The notes beneath the pieces were generated by a model. That model had not been told where the DNA came from and made no database searches. It was given only the letters and a program-made list of their open reading frames with translations. Shown here piece by piece: positions 43,490 to 52,738 of a DNA stretch of 59,756 nt. The position numbers and the translations under genes are program-made. Source of the stretch: Mycolicibacterium hodleri (lineage in GTDB: Bacteria; Actinomycetota; Actinomycetes; Mycobacteriales; Mycobacteriaceae); contig NZ_JACKTL010000051.1 in the NCBI RefSeq assembly GCF_025822245.1, forward strand, positions 1 to 59,756, given 5' to 3'. Positions within the stretch are counted from its first letter, which is position 1, and each line of letters starts with the position of its first letter.

Positions 43490-44272
43490 ATGGTTTTCGA
43501 TGCCGTCGGCAACCCCCAGGCCATCCTCGTTCTCGGCGGCACGTCCGAGATCGGGCTGGCGATCGCCGAACGCTACCTCCGCGACGCCTCGGCGCGCGTG
43601 ATCCTGGCCGACCTTCCGGACCACCCCCGCAAGGCCGACGCCATCGCCGCGATGACGTCGGCGGGCGCCAAGTCCGTGGAATGGGTCGACTTCGACGGCG
43701 TCAAGACCGACGCTCATCCCGCCGTGATCGACCAGGCCTGGGCAGGTGGTGACGTCGACGTTGCCGTCGTCGCCTTCGGGTTGCTCGGTGACGCCGAGGA
43801 GCTGTGGCAGAACCAGCGCAAGGCCGTCCAAATCGCCGGAATCAACTACACCGCAGCCGTTTCCGTCGGCGTCCTGCTCGGGGAGAAGATGCGCGCGCAG
43901 GGTTCGGGCCGCATCATCGCGATGAGCAGTGCGGCAGGCGAGCGGGTGCGCCGCTCCAACTTCGTCTACGGCTCCACCAAGGCCGGGCTCGACGGCTTCT
44001 ACCTTGGTCTGGGAGAGGCGTTGCGCGAGTTCGGTGTTCGCGTGCTCGTCATCCGTCCCGGACAGGTACGCACGAAGACCACCATCGACTACCTGTCGGC
44101 CACGGGCGCCAAGGAGGCGCCGATGACCGTCGACAAGGAGTACGTCGCCGAACTCGCCGTCACCGCGTCCGCCAAGGGCAAGGACCTGGTGTGGGCGCCC
44201 GGCGCATTCCGGTACGTGATGATGGTGCTGCGTCACGTGCCGCGGCCGATCTTCCGCAAGCTGCCGATCTGA
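43490..44272 (+). CDS. dprE2: Decaprenylphosphoryl-2-keto-ribose reductase DprE2
   Basis: A 260-residue SDR. VLGGTSEIGLAIAERYL is the cofactor loop, MSSAAGE holds the catalytic Ser, and YGSTKAG holds the Tyr-Lys pair. It reduces the keto product of DprE1 with NADH to give decaprenyl-phospho-arabinose, the only known donor for arabinan synthesis. It directly follows dprE1, with which it works as a pair, and is two bases from aftA. Confidence 0.95.
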   Translation: MVFDAVGNPQAILVLGGTSEIGLAIAERYLRDASARVILADLPDHPRKADAIAAMTSAGAKSVEWVDFDGVKTDAHPAVIDQAWAGGDVDVAVVAFGLLGDAEELWQNQRKAVQIAGINYTAAVSVGVLLGEKMRAQGSGRIIAMSSAAGERVRRSNFVYGSTKAGLDGFYLGLGEALREFGVRVLVIRPGQVRTKTTIDYLSATGAKEAPMTVDKEYVAELAVTASAKGKDLVWAPGAFRYVMMVLRHVPRPIFRKLPI

Positions 44273-44274
44273 CC

Positions 44275-46131
44275 GTGCTCAGGACAGCGGGCCGGTCGGC
44301 GGCGGCCATGCTCGCCGCGACGGTGACGGCGGCGATCGTCGCGGGCATCTCGCTGATGGCGATCGCGAGGGTCGAGTGGCCCGCGTTCAATTCGTCGAAT
44401 CAGCTGCACGCGCTCACCACGGTCGGCCAGTTCGTGTGCCTGGCGGGGCTCTTCGCCGCGGGTTGGCTGTGGCGCATCAATCGACGACTGATCGCCAGGG
44501 TCCTCTCGGTGGTGTTCCTCTCCGCCCTGTCGGCCGTCACGCTGGCAATGCCGTTGGGCGCCACCAAGCTCTACCTGTTCGGCGTCTCCGTCGACCAGCA
44601 GTTCCGCACCGAGTACCTGACGCGGTTCGCCGATTCCGCGGTGCCCCACGACATGACCTACATCGGTCTCCCGCCGTACTACCCGAGCGGCTGGTTCTGG
44701 TTGGGCGGCAGACTCGCGCACCTGACCGGCACGCCCGCCTGGGAGATGTTCAAGCCCTGGTCGATCATCTCGATCACCGCGGCGACAGCCGTCGCCCTGG
44801 TGCTGTGGACGACGCTGATCCGCTTCGAGCTCGCCCTGGTGGCGGCGACGGCGACCGCCGCGGCCACGCTCGCCTACGCCCCCACCGAGCCGTACGCCGC
44901 GATCGTCACCGTGCTCTTGCCGCCGGTGTTCGTGCTGGCGTGGTCGGGGTTGCGGGCCGACCGCGACAGGGGCAACGGCTGGGCGGGCGTCGTCGGCGTC
45001 GGGCTCTTCCTCGGGCTGGCCGCGTTGTCCTACACGCTGCTGCTCGGATACGCCGCCTTCACCGTGACGATCATGGCTCTGCTCGCCGCCGCCACCCGGC
45101 GCAGCTGGGCTCCCCTGCTGAGACTTGCCGTCGTCGCCGTCATCGCCGGTGCGATCGCGCTGATCCACTGGGGGCCGTACGTCCTGGCCGCATCGCGGGG
45201 TGCGCCCGCCGACAGCGGCACCGCCCAGCACTACCTGCCCGCCGACGGCGCCCAACTGACGTTCCCGATGCTCGACTTCACCCTGCTCGGCGCGCTGTGC
45301 ATGGTCGGCACGCTGTGGCTGGTGGTGCGGGCGCGCACCTCCGTCCGCGCTGGCGCACTCGCCGTCGGTGTCCTGGCCGTCTACGCGTGGTCACTGTTGT
45401 CGATGCTGACCACCCTGCTGGGGACCACGCTGCTGTCCTTCCGGCTGCAGCCCACCCTCACGGTGCTCCTGACGGCGGCCGGTGCGTTCGGCTTCGTCGA
45501 GGCGACCGTCGCCCTGGCCGCCAGGTACACCCCCCGCACGCGGCAGCGCATCGTCGCCGCGGGCGCGGTCGTCGGCGCGATCGGCGCCGTCACGTTCACC
45601 CAGGACATTCCCGACGTGCTGCGACCCGACCTCGTCGTGGCCTACACCGACACCGACGGCAACGGTCAGCGTGCCGACCGTCGCCCACCGGGCGCCGAGC
45701 AGTACTACCGCGAGGTCGACGCCAGGATCGCCGAGGTCACCGGGCGCCCTCGCGACCAGACCGTGGTGCTGACCGCCGACTACAGCTTCCTGGCCTACTA
45801 CCCGTACTACGGCTTCCAGGGCTTGACGTCGCACTACGCCAACCCGCTCGCGCAGTTCAAGGAGCGGTCCGCGGCCATCGAGGGCTGGGCCACGATCACC
45901 ACGCCCGACCAGTTCGTCGCCGCCCTCGACAAGCTGCCCTGGCAGCCGCCGACCGTCTTCCTGATGCGGCACGGCGCCAACGACACCTACACGCTGCGAC
46001 TGGCCAGCGACGTCTACCCGAATCAGCCCAATGTCCGCCGCTACCAGGTCGCGCTCGACGCCGCGTTGTTCGACGATCCGCGCTGGGCCGTGTCCGACAT
46101 CGGACCGTTCGTCCTGGCAATCCGGCGGTAA
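44275..46131 (+). CDS. aftA: Galactan arabinosyltransferase AftA
   Basis: A 618-residue GT-C membrane glycosyltransferase with about 11-13 N-terminal helices and a C-terminal periplasmic domain of about 200 residues. The loop after the early helices has GVSVDQQFRTEYLTRF, with the catalytic acidic residue of the family, and LPPYYPSGWFWLGGR. AftA adds the first arabinofuranose units to the galactan chain from decaprenyl-phospho-arabinose. GTG 44275 and short gaps on both sides place it in the operon. Confidence 0.94.
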   Translation: MLRTAGRSAAAMLAATVTAAIVAGISLMAIARVEWPAFNSSNQLHALTTVGQFVCLAGLFAAGWLWRINRRLIARVLSVVFLSALSAVTLAMPLGATKLYLFGVSVDQQFRTEYLTRFADSAVPHDMTYIGLPPYYPSGWFWLGGRLAHLTGTPAWEMFKPWSIISITAATAVALVLWTTLIRFELALVAATATAAATLAYAPTEPYAAIVTVLLPPVFVLAWSGLRADRDRGNGWAGVVGVGLFLGLAALSYTLLLGYAAFTVTIMALLAAATRRSWAPLLRLAVVAVIAGAIALIHWGPYVLAASRGAPADSGTAQHYLPADGAQLTFPMLDFTLLGALCMVGTLWLVVRARTSVRAGALAVGVLAVYAWSLLSMLTTLLGTTLLSFRLQPTLTVLLTAAGAFGFVEATVALAARYTPRTRQRIVAAGAVVGAIGAVTFTQDIPDVLRPDLVVAYTDTDGNGQRADRRPPGAEQYYREVDARIAEVTGRPRDQTVVLTADYSFLAYYPYYGFQGLTSHYANPLAQFKERSAAIEGWATITTPDQFVAALDKLPWQPPTVFLMRHGANDTYTLRLASDVYPNQPNVRRYQVALDAALFDDPRWAVSDIGPFVLAIRR

Positions 46132-49100
46132 GTGATCATGACCGGTGAGGGCCCGTCGAACGGGGAACTATCATCTAGCCCCGTGAGCCGCGAGGGAGTG
46201 GAAGCCAAACCTCCTCGGGGCACCGGAAACCACGCCACCGCGCGCCTGGTCGCCATCGTCGCCGGTTTGCTGGGGTCGCTGCTCGCCATCGCGACGCCCT
46301 TCCTGCCGGTCACCCAGACCACCGCCACCCTCAACTGGCCGCAGAACGGCGTCATGCAGAGCGTGGACGCGCCGCTGATCGGCTACGTGCCGACCGACCT
46401 GACCGTGACCATCCCATGTCGCGCAGCCGCGGGCCTGGTCGGCGCCGAGAATGCGAACCGGACCGTCCTGCTGTCCACCGTCCCCAAGCAGGCTCCCAAG
46501 GCCGTCGACCGCGGGCTGCTGGTGGAGCGTGTCGGCGGCGACCTGCTGGTCATCGTGCGCAACACCCCGGTGGTCAGCGCCCCGCTGAGCCAGGTGCTGA
46601 GCCCCGCCTGCCAGCGCCTGACGTTCACCGCGCACGCCGACAAGGTCACCGCCGAGTTCGTCGGACTCGTCGCCGGGCAGGACGCCGAGGGCCAGGTCAA
46701 GCCCGGCGACCCGCTGCGCGGCGAACGCGGCGGTTACGACTTCCGCCCCCAGATCGTCGGCGTCTTCACCGACCTGTCCGGACCCGCGCCACCCGGCCTG
46801 CAGTTCTCGGCCACCGTCGACTCCCGGTACAGCACCTCCCCCACGGTGCTGAAGATGCTGGCCATGGTCGTCGGCATCGCGATGACCGTCGTCGCCCTCG
46901 GCGCACTGCACGTCCTCGACACCGCCGACGGCATGCGCCACCGCAGGCTCCTTCCGCCGCGCTGGTGGTCGTTGACGCCGCTGGACGGCCTCGTGACCGC
47001 GGTGCTGCTGTGGTGGCACTTCGTCGGCGCCAACACCTCCGACGACGGCTACATCCTGACGATGGCGCGGGTCTCCGAACACGCCGGCTACATGGCCAAC
47101 TACTACCGATGGTTCGGTACGCCCGAGGCGCCGTTCGGGTGGTACTACGACCTGCTGGCGCTCTGGGCCCACGTCACCACCGCCAGCATCTGGGTGCGCC
47201 TGCCCACGTTGCTGATGGCCCTGGCCTGCTGGTGGGTGATCAGCCGCGAGGTGATCCCCCGACTGGGTCACGCGGTCAAGATCAGCCGGGCGGCGGCCTG
47301 GACCGCGGCCGGCATGTTCCTGGCCTTCTGGTTGCCCCTCAACAACGGTCTGCGGCCCGAGCCGATCATCGCCCTCGGGATCCTGCTCACCTGGTGTTCG
47401 GTGGAACGTGGCGTTGCCACCAGCAGGCTGCTGCCGGTCGCGATCGCCATCATCATCGGGGCGCTCACCCTGTTCTCCGGGCCCACCGGCATCGCCGCCG
47501 TCGGCGCCCTCCTGGTCGCGATCGGCCCGCTCAAGACCATCGTGGCCGCGCACACGTCCCGCTTCGGTTACCTCGCGCTGCTCGCACCGATCCTGGCCGC
47601 GGGCACCGTGACGATCTTCCTGATCTTCCGCGACCAGACCCTGGTCGCCGAACTCCAGGCCAGCGCGTTCAAGTCCGACGTCGGCCCCAGCCTGGCCTGG
47701 TTCGACGAGCACATCCGCTACGAGCGACTGTTCATGGCCAGCCCCGACGGTTCGGTGGCCCGCCGCTTCGCCGTCCTCGCGCTGTTGCTCGCACTGGCCG
47801 TGTCGGTCGCAATGTCGTTGCGCAAGGGCCGAATTCCCGGCACGGCCGCGGGCCCGGCCAGACGCATCATCGGCATCACGATCATCTCGTTCCTCATGAT
47901 GATGTTCACGCCGACGAAGTGGACCCACCACTTCGGCGTGTTCGCCGGGTTGGCCGGATCGCTCGGTGCGCTGGCGGCCGTCGCGGTCGCCTCCGCCGCG
48001 ATGACGTCGCGCCGTAACCGCACCATCTTCGCCGCCACGGTTCTGTTCATGACGGCGTTCTCGTTCGCCAGCGTCAACGGCTGGTGGTACGTGTCGAACT
48101 TCGGCGTGCCGTGGTCGAATCAGTTCCCGCAGTACAAGTTCGGCTTCACCACGATCCTGCTGGGGCTGTCGGTCGTCGCGCTCCTGGTGGCGGCGTGGCT
48201 GCACTTCACCGGCCGGGACGCGTCGCCACCGAGCAAGCCTCGACGCTGGTCCTGGGTCGCCCGGGTGCCGCTGACGATCGTCGTGTGGGCGCTGGTGGTT
48301 TTCGAGGTGATGTCGCTGACCGTGGCGACGGTCGAGCAGTACCCCGCGTGGTCGGTCGGCCGGTCCAACCTCGAGTCACTCACCGGCAAGACGTGCGGGC
48401 TGGCCACCGACGTCCTCGTCGAGCAGGATCCCAACGCCGGCATGTTGGCGCCGGTGAGTGCTCCCCTGGCCGTGGCGCTCGGACCGTCGTCACAAGGCTT
48501 CGGCCCCAACGGCATTCCGGCGGACCTCTCGGCCGACCCCGTCGCCGAACCCCAGGGCAGCAACAACTTCGCCGACACCGACGGATCGGTGGTGAGCGGC
48601 AGTGAACCGGGCACCGAGGGCGGCACGACGGCCGCCGCGGGCGTCAACGGCTCGCGGGCGCGGCTGCCGTACAACCTGAACCCCGCCACCACCCCGGTGA
48701 TGGGCAGCTGGCGTTCGGGTACGCAGCAGCCGGCCCAGCTGCGGTCGGCGTGGTACCGCCTGCCGCCGCGCGACCAGGCGGGTCCGCTGCTCGTGGTTGC
48801 CGCAGCCGGGCGATTCGACCCGGGCGAGGTGACGATCCAGTGGGCGACCGACGAGCAGGCGGCCAGCGGACAGCCCGGCGGCAGCGTCGGCTTCGGCGAC
48901 GTCGGCGCGGTGCCGGCGTGGCGCAACCTCCGCGTCCCGATGAGCGCCATCCCGTCGCAGGCCACGCAGGTGCGGCTCGTCGCCTCCGACCAGGACCTCG
49001 CGCCTCAGCACTGGATCGCGGTGACGCCCCCACGGATCCCGCTGCTGAAGTCACTCCAGGACGTCGTCGGGTCCACCGACCCGGTACTGCTGGACTGGCT

Positions 49101-49428
49101 GGTCGGCCTGGCGTTCCCGTGCCAGCGGCCGTTCGGACACCAGAACGGCGTCACCGAGGTGCCCAAGTGGCGCATCCTGCCCGACCGCTTCGGTGCCGAG
49201 GCGAACTCACCCGTCATGGACTACCTGGGCGGTGGACCGCTGGGCATCACCGAGCTGCTGGTGCGTGCCGTGCCGGTGCCGACGTATCTGAAGGACGACT
49301 GGTTCCGTGACTGGGGCGCCCTCCAGAAGCTGACCCCTTGGTACCCCAACGCCGAGCCCGCGCGGCTGGATCTCGGCACCGCGACACGCAGCGGGTTGTG
49401 GAGTCCCGGACCTCTTCGTTTGAGCTGA
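46132..49428 (+). CDS. embC: Arabinosyltransferase EmbC
   Basis: A 1098-residue GT-C enzyme that extends the arabinan of lipoarabinomannan. After the first helix lies a large periplasmic domain (about residues 70-240), then the catalytic loop NTSDDGYILTMARVSEHAGYM with Asp304/Asp305. More helices follow, and a C-terminal carbohydrate-binding domain from about residue 750. GTG 46132 is directly after aftA; ATG 46138 and GTG 46183 are possible shorter starts. EmbC rather than EmbA/B identity is based on gene order and N-terminal sequence (NWPQNGVMQSVDAPLIGY). Confidence 0.95.
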   Translation: MIMTGEGPSNGELSSSPVSREGVEAKPPRGTGNHATARLVAIVAGLLGSLLAIATPFLPVTQTTATLNWPQNGVMQSVDAPLIGYVPTDLTVTIPCRAAAGLVGAENANRTVLLSTVPKQAPKAVDRGLLVERVGGDLLVIVRNTPVVSAPLSQVLSPACQRLTFTAHADKVTAEFVGLVAGQDAEGQVKPGDPLRGERGGYDFRPQIVGVFTDLSGPAPPGLQFSATVDSRYSTSPTVLKMLAMVVGIAMTVVALGALHVLDTADGMRHRRLLPPRWWSLTPLDGLVTAVLLWWHFVGANTSDDGYILTMARVSEHAGYMANYYRWFGTPEAPFGWYYDLLALWAHVTTASIWVRLPTLLMALACWWVISREVIPRLGHAVKISRAAAWTAAGMFLAFWLPLNNGLRPEPIIALGILLTWCSVERGVATSRLLPVAIAIIIGALTLFSGPTGIAAVGALLVAIGPLKTIVAAHTSRFGYLALLAPILAAGTVTIFLIFRDQTLVAELQASAFKSDVGPSLAWFDEHIRYERLFMASPDGSVARRFAVLALLLALAVSVAMSLRKGRIPGTAAGPARRIIGITIISFLMMMFTPTKWTHHFGVFAGLAGSLGALAAVAVASAAMTSRRNRTIFAATVLFMTAFSFASVNGWWYVSNFGVPWSNQFPQYKFGFTTILLGLSVVALLVAAWLHFTGRDASPPSKPRRWSWVARVPLTIVVWALVVFEVMSLTVATVEQYPAWSVGRSNLESLTGKTCGLATDVLVEQDPNAGMLAPVSAPLAVALGPSSQGFGPNGIPADLSADPVAEPQGSNNFADTDGSVVSGSEPGTEGGTTAAAGVNGSRARLPYNLNPATTPVMGSWRSGTQQPAQLRSAWYRLPPRDQAGPLLVVAAAGRFDPGEVTIQWATDEQAASGQPGGSVGFGDVGAVPAWRNLRVPMSAIPSQATQVRLVASDQDLAPQHWIAVTPPRIPLLKSLQDVVGSTDPVLLDWLVGLAFPCQRPFGHQNGVTEVPKWRILPDRFGAEANSPVMDYLGGGPLGITELLVRAVPVPTYLKDDWFRDWGALQKLTPWYPNAEPARLDLGTATRSGLWSPGPLRLS

Positions 49429-49435
49429 GGCCCGC

Positions 49436-52400
49436 ATGGCGGCGCAGCGCACACGAGTGCGTCGCCTAGCATCGAACCTCGTGCCCGCCCGGACCCTACG
49501 ACTCATCGCGATCATCGCGGGGGCCCTGGGACTCCTGCTGTGCGCCCTCACCCCCCTCCTTCCCGTCAAGCAGACGACCGCCACCATCCTGTGGCCGCAA
49601 GGCGTCGGGACCGACGGTCTGATCACCGACGTGACGGCTCCGCTGGTCTCCGGCGCGCCGCTGGCGCTCGACGTGACCATCCCCTGCCAGGTGATCTCCA
49701 CGCTGCCCGCCGCGGGTGGGGTCGTCCTGTCGACCATCCCCGACGGCGGGATCGACGCCGGCCGCAACGGCCTCTTCGTCCGCGCCACCGCCGACAGCGT
49801 CATCGTCGCGTTCCGTGACTCGGTCGCCGCCGTCGCGCCACGGCCGGCCGTCAACTCCGGGGCCTGCAGCTCGCTGCACGTGTGGGCCAACGTGGGCGGC
49901 GTCGGCGCGGAGTTCGTCGGCATCCCCGGCGCCGCCGGCACCCTCGCCCCTGAGAAGAAGCCTCAGGTGGCCGGTGTGTTCACCGACCTGAAGGTCGCCG
50001 CCCAGCCGGGGCTGTCCGCCCGCGTGGACGTCGACACCCGCTTCATCACCTCGCCGACCGCCCTGAAGACCGCCTTCATGGTCCTCGGCGTGCTGTGCAC
50101 CATCGCGTCGATCGTGGCGCTGGCCCTGCTGGACCGTGGGCGGCGCGCCACCGGTGCGTGGCGTCGGTTCTGGCGGGCGAGGGTGGCGACCTGGCTCGCC
50201 GACGGCGCGGTCGTCGGCACCCTGCTGCTCTGGCACGTCGTCGGGGCGATCTCCTCCGACGACGGCTACAACCTGACCATCGCCCGGGTGTCCGGCGACG
50301 CCGGCTACGTCGCCAACTACTACCGCTACTTCGGCGCTACCGAGGCACCCTTCGACTGGTACCAGTCCGTGCTCGCGCACCTCTCGGCGATCAGTACCGC
50401 CGGGGTGTGGATGCGACTGCCCGCCACGCTGGCCGGCCTTGCCACCTGGATGCTGCTGAGCCGCTGGGTGCTGCCTCGACTCGGCCGGCGGCTGGCTGAC
50501 AACCGGGTGGCCGTCTGGACCGGCGCCGCGGTCTTCGTCGCCGCGTGGCTGCCGTTCAACAACGGCCTGCGCCCCGAACCGCTCATCGCCTTCGGTGCGC
50601 TGCTGACGTGGGTCCTCGTCGAGTACGCGATCGGCACCCGCCGGTCGTGGCTCGCCGCCGTGGCGATCGTGGTCGCGATGTTCAGCGTCACCCTGGCCCC
50701 GCAGGGCCTGATCGCGCTCGCCCCGCTGCTGGTCGGCGCCCGGGCCGTCGCCAGGAACGTCCGGGACCGGCGGACCGGGCTGCTCGCGCCGCTGGCCGCC
50801 TTCGCCGCGTCGCTGTCGCTGGTGTTCGTGATCGTCTTCCGCGACCAGACGCTGGCGACGGTCGCCGAATCGGCTCGGATCAAGTACACCGTCGGCCCGA
50901 CGATCTCCTGGTACCAGGAGTTCCTGCGCTATTACTTCCTGACCGTCGAGGACAGCGTCGACGGCTCGCTGACCCGACGCTTCTCGGTGCTGATCCTGCT
51001 GCTGTGCCTCTTCGGCCTGCTGGCGGTCATCCTGCGCCGCGGCAGCCTGCCCGGCATGGCCACCCCACCGGTCTGGCGTCTGCTGGGCACCACCGCGGTA
51101 GGTCTGCTGCTGCTCACGTTCACCCCGACGAAGTGGGCCATCCAATTCGGCGCGTTCGCCGGGCTCGCCGGTGCGCTGGGCGCCGTCACCGCCTTCACCT
51201 TCTCCCGCGTCGGGCTGCACAGCCGACGCAACCTCGCGCTCTACGTGACGGCGCTGCTGTTCGTGCTGGCATGGGCGACCTCGGGCATCAACGGCTGGTT
51301 CTACGTCGGCAACTACGGCGTGCCGTGGTTCGACAAGCAACCCGTGATCGCGGGTTCGCCGGTGACCTCGATGTTCCTCGGGTTGGCCATCCTTACCGGC
51401 CTGCTGGCTGGCTGGCTGCACTTCCGCATGGACTACACCGGGCACACCGAGGTCGAGAACACCCGGCGCAACCGGGTGCTGGCCTCCACCCCGCTGCTGG
51501 TGGTGGCCACCCTGATGGTGCTTCTCGAGGTCGGGTCGATGGTCAAGGGCGCCGCCGGCCGCTACCCCAACTACACGACTGCCAAGGCCGACGTCGACGC
51601 GCTGGCCTCGGGCCTCGGCGCGACCAGCTGCGCGATGGCCGACGCCGTCCTGGTCGAGACCGACCCGAATGCCGGCCTGCTGCAACCCGTTTCGGGTCAG
51701 CAGTTCGGATCCGACGGACCCCTCGGCGGCGTCGACCCGCAGGGCTTCACCCCCAACGGCGTCAGCGACAGCCTGCTGCCACCCGAGCCGGTCACCGCCA
51801 ACCCGGGCACCGTCAACTCCCCGGGATCACCCGACAAGCCCAACGTCGGCATCGGCTTCTCGGCGGGCACCGGCGGTGGCTACGGACCGGTGGGCGTCAA
51901 CGGCTCGCGGGTGTTCCTGCCCTTCGGACTCGACCCCGCGCGGACCCCCGTGATGGGCAGCTACGGCGAGAACACCGCGGCCGCCAAGGCGACGTCGGCC
52001 TGGTACGAACTACCGCCCCGCACACCCGACCGGCCGCTGGTCACCATCTCGGCCGCCGGCGCGATCTGGTCGGTCGACGAAGAGGGCGACTTCAACTACG
52101 GGCAGTCGCTGAAACTGCAATGGGGCGTGCGCAATCCGGACGGCAGCTTCCGCGCGCTCGCCGCCGTGGAGCCCATCGACCCGCTGGTGCCGCAGCGAGC
52201 CTGGCGCAACCTGCGCTTCCCGCTCGCGTCGGCACCGCCGGAGGCCAACGTGGCCCGCATCGTCGCCGACGATCCGAACCTGTCCACCGACCAGTGGTTC
52301 GCGTTCACCCCGCCGCGCGTCCCGACTCTGGAGTCGGCGCAACGATTCCTGGGGTCGACGACGCCGGTGCTGATGGACATCGCAACCGCGGCGAACTTCC

Positions 52401-52738
52401 CCTGCCAGCGCCCCGCGTCGCAGCACCTCGGCATCGCCGAGCTGCCGGACTACCGGATCCTGCCCAACGCCAAACAGGTCGTGGTGTCGTCCAACCAGTG
52501 GCAGTCCGCCGACGACGGCGGACCCTTCCTCTACATTCAGGCGCTGCTGCGCACGTCCACCGTGCCGACCTACCTCAGCGGCGACTGGTACCGCGACTGG
52601 GGCACCATCGAGCGCTACGACCGGATCGTGCGCGAGTCCACCGCGCCCAGCGTCACCGTCGACCAGGGCGCCGAGACGGTTCTGGGCTGGACGCGCCGCG
52701 GACCCATCCGAGCCCTGCCACTGGAGACGGACAAGTGA
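49436..52738 (+). CDS. embA: Arabinosyltransferase EmbA
   Basis: A 1100-residue GT-C arabinosyltransferase. EmbA pairs with EmbB to form the terminal branched hexa-arabinoside of arabinogalactan. The catalytic loop ISSDDGYNLTIARVSGDAGYVANYYRYFG has Asp275/Asp276. The PLVSGAPLALDVTIPC motif follows helix 1, and the C-terminal lectin-like domain includes GINGWFYVGNYG-type sequence before it. ATG 49436 is 7 bp after embC; GTG 49481 is an alternative. The stop overlaps the embB start by four bases, consistent with equal production of both subunits. Confidence 0.95.
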   Translation: MAAQRTRVRRLASNLVPARTLRLIAIIAGALGLLLCALTPLLPVKQTTATILWPQGVGTDGLITDVTAPLVSGAPLALDVTIPCQVISTLPAAGGVVLSTIPDGGIDAGRNGLFVRATADSVIVAFRDSVAAVAPRPAVNSGACSSLHVWANVGGVGAEFVGIPGAAGTLAPEKKPQVAGVFTDLKVAAQPGLSARVDVDTRFITSPTALKTAFMVLGVLCTIASIVALALLDRGRRATGAWRRFWRARVATWLADGAVVGTLLLWHVVGAISSDDGYNLTIARVSGDAGYVANYYRYFGATEAPFDWYQSVLAHLSAISTAGVWMRLPATLAGLATWMLLSRWVLPRLGRRLADNRVAVWTGAAVFVAAWLPFNNGLRPEPLIAFGALLTWVLVEYAIGTRRSWLAAVAIVVAMFSVTLAPQGLIALAPLLVGARAVARNVRDRRTGLLAPLAAFAASLSLVFVIVFRDQTLATVAESARIKYTVGPTISWYQEFLRYYFLTVEDSVDGSLTRRFSVLILLLCLFGLLAVILRRGSLPGMATPPVWRLLGTTAVGLLLLTFTPTKWAIQFGAFAGLAGALGAVTAFTFSRVGLHSRRNLALYVTALLFVLAWATSGINGWFYVGNYGVPWFDKQPVIAGSPVTSMFLGLAILTGLLAGWLHFRMDYTGHTEVENTRRNRVLASTPLLVVATLMVLLEVGSMVKGAAGRYPNYTTAKADVDALASGLGATSCAMADAVLVETDPNAGLLQPVSGQQFGSDGPLGGVDPQGFTPNGVSDSLLPPEPVTANPGTVNSPGSPDKPNVGIGFSAGTGGGYGPVGVNGSRVFLPFGLDPARTPVMGSYGENTAAAKATSAWYELPPRTPDRPLVTISAAGAIWSVDEEGDFNYGQSLKLQWGVRNPDGSFRALAAVEPIDPLVPQRAWRNLRFPLASAPPEANVARIVADDPNLSTDQWFAFTPPRVPTLESAQRFLGSTTPVLMDIATAANFPCQRPASQHLGIAELPDYRILPNAKQVVVSSNQWQSADDGGPFLYIQALLRTSTVPTYLSGDWYRDWGTIERYDRIVRESTAPSVTVDQGAETVLGWTRRGPIRALPLETDK

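Noticed and set aside
42095..44236. 713-codon antisense frame over dprE1 and dprE2
   Set aside because: Both sense genes are conserved enzymes with catalytic motifs; the antisense product has no recognisable fold.
50545..52734. Upstream extension of the embB frame
   Set aside because: The extension overlaps embA completely and encodes Arg/Pro-rich sequence; GTG 52735 gives the normal EmbB N-terminus.
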